From assembly GCA_905216075.1 (NCBI GenBank), contig CAJMSO010000001.1, positions 1-34,923 of the forward strand: 34,923 nt of DNA, written 5' to 3'. Below the pieces are notes generated by a model, which was not told the DNA's origin, made no database searches, and saw only the letters and a program-made list of their open reading frames with translations. Source of the stretch: an uncultured bacterium. GTDB taxonomy: Bacteria > Actinomycetota > Coriobacteriia > Coriobacteriales > Coriobacteriaceae. The position numbers and the translations under genes were made by a program. Shown piece by piece: positions 31,749 through 34,923 of the stretch (its first letter is position 1; each line of letters opens with the position of its first letter).

Positions 31749-32684
31749 ATGCAGGAAACTGATTCTCAGTCTCAGGAGCAGGCTACCGCCACGAAGGCCG
31801 CATCTGCTCCCGCCAAGTCCCGCACGCTGTGGGGCGACGCTTTTAAGCGTCTTCGCAAGAACAAGCTCGCCGTTATCGGTGTCTGCTGGATCATCATCGT
31901 CGTTTTGGTTGCCCTGACCGCAGATCTGTGGGCTAAGCCCTGGCTCGGTTCGCCGACGGCTTCCGACTCGACCACCATGGCCGAGACGTCGCTGTTGGCT
32001 CCGTGTGCAGAGCACCCGTTTGGCACCGACGCCCTTGGTCGCGACATTCTCGTCCGCGTTATCTACGGTGCACGCGTTTCGCTGTCCGTCGGCATTATGG
32101 CCACCGCGATCTCCACGGTGATCGGCCTGGTCATGGGTGCTCTGGCCGGTTTCTACGGCGGGATCTGGGATACGATCATCATGCGCTGTGCGGACATCTT
32201 CCTGGCGTTCCCGTACGTGCTGTTCGTTGTCGCCATGATCGCCGTTATCGGCCGTGGTCTTCAGAACGTCTTTATCGCCATCGGTATTCTCGGCTGGCCT
32301 TCGATTGCGCGCGTCTTCCGATCCGCGATCCTGACGGTCAAGGAAAACGACTATGTTGACGCTGCGCGCGCGATGGGTGCATCTGATGCTCGTATCGTAG
32401 TGCGTCACATCTTCCCGAACTCCGTCGCCTCCATCGTGGTCTACGCGACCATGAACATTGGTGGCGCCATCCTGACCGAGTCTGCTCTGTCCTTCCTCGG
32501 CATGGGCGTTATTCCGCCTACGCCTTCGTGGGGCTCCATGATTCAGGACGGTCAGCAGTATCTGCTGACTGCTCCCTGGATGATGATCATGCCCGGTCTG
32601 GCAATTCTCTCGACGGTGCTCGCCTTCACCCTGCTGGGTGACGGTTTGCGCGACGCCCTCGACGTCAAGATGAAGGACGCATAA
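31749..32684 (+). CDS. oppC: OppC oligopeptide ABC transporter permease
   Basis: A 311-residue permease with a polar, alanine- and glutamine-rich N-terminal tail, a first helix near 40-60, the FGTDALGRD segment common to DppC/OppC, and the coupling-loop sequence NDYVDAARAMGASDARI. The C-terminal SFLGMGVIPPTPSWG is characteristic. GGGAGG precedes the start and two bases separate its stop from oppD. Confidence 0.92.
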   Translation: MQETDSQSQEQATATKAASAPAKSRTLWGDAFKRLRKNKLAVIGVCWIIIVVLVALTADLWAKPWLGSPTASDSTTMAETSLLAPCAEHPFGTDALGRDILVRVIYGARVSLSVGIMATAISTVIGLVMGALAGFYGGIWDTIIMRCADIFLAFPYVLFVVAMIAVIGRGLQNVFIAIGILGWPSIARVFRSAILTVKENDYVDAARAMGASDARIVVRHIFPNSVASIVVYATMNIGGAILTESALSFLGMGVIPPTPSWGSMIQDGQQYLLTAPWMMIMPGLAILSTVLAFTLLGDGLRDALDVKMKDA

Positions 32685-32686
32685 GG

Positions 32687-33778
32687 ATGAAGAAGAACAA
32701 GAACTATGTGGACCTGAAGGACCAGCCGGTTCCCGAGGGCCAGCATCTGCTCGAGGTCGATGACCTTAAGATGTATTTCCATACCGAGGACGGCGTCGTT
32801 CGCGCTGTCGACGGTGTGTCCTACACGCTCGATCGCGGCGAGACCCTGGGTGTCGTCGGTGAGTCCGGCTCCGGTAAGTCCGTGACCGCCATGACCATCA
32901 TGGGCCTCATCTCGATGCCTCCGGGAAAGATTGAGGGCGGCGACGTTCGCTATCGCGGTCGTTCTATCCTCGAAATGACCGAGGAAGAGATGCAGCACAT
33001 TCGCGGTAACGATATCGCGATGATCTTCCAGGATCCTATGACCTCCTTGAACCCGGTCTATAAGATCGGCAAGCAGGTGGGCGAGGGCCTTCGTCTGCAC
33101 CGTGGCTACTCCAAGCAGGAGGCGCTCAAGCGCGCCACCGAGCTTTTGGACCTCGTTGGTATTCCCGAGCCCGAGAAGCGCGTCAATGAGTATCCGCACC
33201 AGTTCTCTGGCGGTATGCGTCAGCGCGTCATGATCGCTATGGCTCTTGCCTGCGATCCCGATATCCTGATTGCCGACGAGCCCACGACGGCTCTGGACGT
33301 TACCATTCAGGCTCAGATTATCGAGCTCATGCAGGAAATGCAGGAGAAGAACGGCAACGCCATCATCATGATTACCCATGACCTGGGCGTCGTCGCCGAC
33401 ATGGCCGACAAGATCATGGTTATGTACGCCGGCCGTCCCGTCGAGTTCGGTACTGCTGAGGAAATCTTCTACGAGAGCCGCCACCCCTACACCTGGGGCC
33501 TTATCCGCTCCATCCCGGAGCAGGCCATCGAAGAGAAGAAGCCGCTTACGCCGATTCACGGCAACCCGCCTTCGCTCATGAACCTGCCCGAGGGCTGCGT
33601 GTTCTCGCCTCGTTGTCCCTATGCGACCGATAAGTGCCGCAAGCAGCGCCCCGAGCGCGTTGTCACCGAGTCTGGTCATTACTCTGCGTGCCACTACTCC
33701 GGTGACCCCGAGTTTCTCAAGAACGCTCCTGAGACGTCCCGTACGCGCAAGGATTCCAAGAAGGGAGGCGAGGCGTAA
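32687..33778 (+). CDS. oppD: OppD oligopeptide ABC transporter ATPase
   Basis: A 363-residue ATPase with Walker A GESGSGKS, Q-loop IFQDPMTSLNPVYKIG, an LSGGQ variant FSGGMRQR, Walker B ADEPTTALD and switch His in ITHD. The C-terminal oligopeptide-transport extension is intact, with the cysteines in GCVFSPRCPYATDKC and a later HYSACHYSG, which in relatives hold an iron-sulfur cluster. In contrast, the fused ATPase of the nan operon has lost them. Its TAA overlaps the ATG of oppF by one base. Confidence 0.94.
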   Translation: MKKNKNYVDLKDQPVPEGQHLLEVDDLKMYFHTEDGVVRAVDGVSYTLDRGETLGVVGESGSGKSVTAMTIMGLISMPPGKIEGGDVRYRGRSILEMTEEEMQHIRGNDIAMIFQDPMTSLNPVYKIGKQVGEGLRLHRGYSKQEALKRATELLDLVGIPEPEKRVNEYPHQFSGGMRQRVMIAMALACDPDILIADEPTTALDVTIQAQIIELMQEMQEKNGNAIIMITHDLGVVADMADKIMVMYAGRPVEFGTAEEIFYESRHPYTWGLIRSIPEQAIEEKKPLTPIHGNPPSLMNLPEGCVFSPRCPYATDKCRKQRPERVVTESGHYSACHYSGDPEFLKNAPETSRTRKDSKKGGEA

Positions 33779-34806
33779 TGGCAGATACCAACGAGCGTAC
33801 TCCGTTGCTGAAGGTCGAGCACCTCTCTAAGGAGTTCCCCGCTGAGTCCGGCATGTTCGCCAAGCGTTTTTCCAAGCGTGTCGTCTCTGCTGTAAATGAC
33901 ATCTCTTTTGAGATTTATCCTGGCGAGACCTTTGGTCTGGTTGGTGAGTCTGGTTGCGGTAAGTCCACGACGGGTCGCACCATCATGCGCTTGACCAAGC
34001 CGACCGCCGGTAAGGTGTTCTTTCAGGGCAAAGATGTTGCCGAGATGAGCAAGCATGAGATCAAGGACATGCGTCGCGAGATGCAGTTTATCTTCCAGGA
34101 TCCTTATGCTTCGCTGAACCCTCGTATGACCATTGGCGAGATCGTCTCCGAGCCCATGACCATTCACGGCGTGGGCACCAAGGAGGAGCGTATTGAGCGT
34201 GTCCGCGAGCTGCTGGACGTCGTCGGTCTGAACCCCGAGCACATCAACCGCTATCCGCATGAGTTCTCGGGCGGTCAGCGTCAGCGTGTCGGCATTGCCC
34301 GCGCGTTTGCTCTGAAGCCCAAGCTGATTATCTGCGACGAGCCGGTCTCTGCACTTGATGTATCCATTCAGGCCCAGGTTCTGAACCTGCTCAAGGAACT
34401 GCAGGACAAGTTCGGTACCGCGTATCTGTTTATCGCTCACGACTTGTCCGTCGTGCAGCACATTTCCGATCGCGTTGCCGTTATGTATCTGGGTAAGATG
34501 GTTGAGGTTTCGGACTGGAAGACGCTCTATAGCGAGCCTCACCATCCGTACACGCAGTCGCTGCTGTCTGCCGTGCCGGTTCCCGATCCGGATATCCAGA
34601 AGACCCGTAAGCGCATCATCCTCGCTGGCGATCCGCCGTCACCGTTGGATCCGCCGACCGGTTGCCGTTTCCACACCCGCTGCCCGATCGCGCAGGGTAT
34701 TTGCTCTGAGAAGCTTCCCGAGTTTAAGGAAGTCGCACCGGGTCACTGCTGCGCGTGCCACTTCGCGGAGCCGTTCCCGATCAAGGAATCGCACATCGAC
34801 CTGTAG
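33778..34806 (+). CDS. oppF: OppF oligopeptide ABC transporter ATPase
   Basis: A 342-residue ATPase partner of OppD: Walker A GESGCGKS, Q-loop IFQDPYASLNPR, signature FSGGQRQR, Walker B CDEPVSALD and switch His in IAHD. The C-terminal extension with GCRFHTRCPIAQGIC and a final CCACHF is complete. It is the last gene of the operon, followed by a terminator. Confidence 0.94.
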   Translation: MADTNERTPLLKVEHLSKEFPAESGMFAKRFSKRVVSAVNDISFEIYPGETFGLVGESGCGKSTTGRTIMRLTKPTAGKVFFQGKDVAEMSKHEIKDMRREMQFIFQDPYASLNPRMTIGEIVSEPMTIHGVGTKEERIERVRELLDVVGLNPEHINRYPHEFSGGQRQRVGIARAFALKPKLIICDEPVSALDVSIQAQVLNLLKELQDKFGTAYLFIAHDLSVVQHISDRVAVMYLGKMVEVSDWKTLYSEPHHPYTQSLLSAVPVPDPDIQKTRKRIILAGDPPSPLDPPTGCRFHTRCPIAQGICSEKLPEFKEVAPGHCCACHFAEPFPIKESHIDL

Positions 34807-34861
34807 TCGGTTGTTTGTCCGGGCCCGCCCTGGCGTTGCTTTTCAGAACGTCCTCGGACAT

Positions 34862-34906
34862 GCAAGAAACCCCCGCTGCGCACTTCGTGCGGCGGGGGTT
34901 TCTTGC
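34862..34906 (+). terminator. strong bidirectional terminator after oppF
   Basis: GCAAGAAACCCCCGC (34862-34876) and GCGGGGGTTTCTTGC (34892-34906) are perfectly complementary over 15 bp, with a further CGCAC/GTGCG pairing in the loop. The A-rich left arm and T-rich right arm allow termination on both strands, so a convergent gene may lie beyond the window. Confidence 0.85.
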
Positions 34907-34923
34907 GTCCTGCGGAGTGTTCT

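Overview
The window looks like chromosomal DNA from a high-GC Gram-positive of the class Coriobacteriia, most likely Collinsella or a close relative. This is an inference from gene content: an actinobacterial uvrA/uvrC/rapZ/whiA/gap/pgk/tpi/secG gene order, WhiA, two lipoprotein binding proteins with twin-arginine signals, and a streptococcal-looking GAPDH. No species-level marker is present. No rRNA, tRNA, CRISPR, insertion sequence or phage gene was seen.

Layout. (1) 1-3192, minus strand: the first codons of a Rossmann-fold flavoprotein, an Mrp/ApbC iron-sulfur carrier, and a membrane phosphoglycerol transferase of the LtaS type. (2) 3386-10531, plus strand: uvrA with a possible LexA box, a YbaK-type tRNA deacylase, the lipid II flippase murJ, and uvrC. 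(3) 10532-21407: a sialic-acid (N-acetylneuraminate) utilisation island. It holds a long regulatory region, a Dpp-type ABC importer (binding protein, permease, a fused permease-ATPase, and an ATPase), an acetyl-esterase with a catalytically broken paralogue, an N-acetylneuraminate lyase, a ROK kinase and NanE. (4) 21428-28573: rapZ, whiA, then lower glycolysis gap-pgk-tpiA-gpmI, then secG. (5) 28574-34806: a complete five-gene oligopeptide (Opp) ABC importer with its own promoter, closed by a strong bidirectional terminator.

How the parts fit. The island encodes uptake of a sialic-acid-like sugar, probable O-deacetylation, cleavage to ManNAc plus pyruvate, phosphorylation to ManNAc-6-P and epimerisation to GlcNAc-6-P. 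NagA, NagB and a sialidase are not in the window. The island lies exactly where other actinobacteria keep uvrC next to rapZ, so it appears to be an insertion into conserved synteny. The yvcK gene normally found between rapZ and whiA is also missing here.

The most interesting unexplained material is non-coding: (a) a candidate three-way-junction RNA or complex operator at 10697-10777 in front of the island; (b) two very long imperfect hairpins of 95 and 98 nt between the last three nan genes; (c) a palindrome centred on AACGTT found both at the nan promoter and in front of gap; (d) further intercistronic hairpins in both ABC operons; and (e) an esterase/pseudo-esterase pair.
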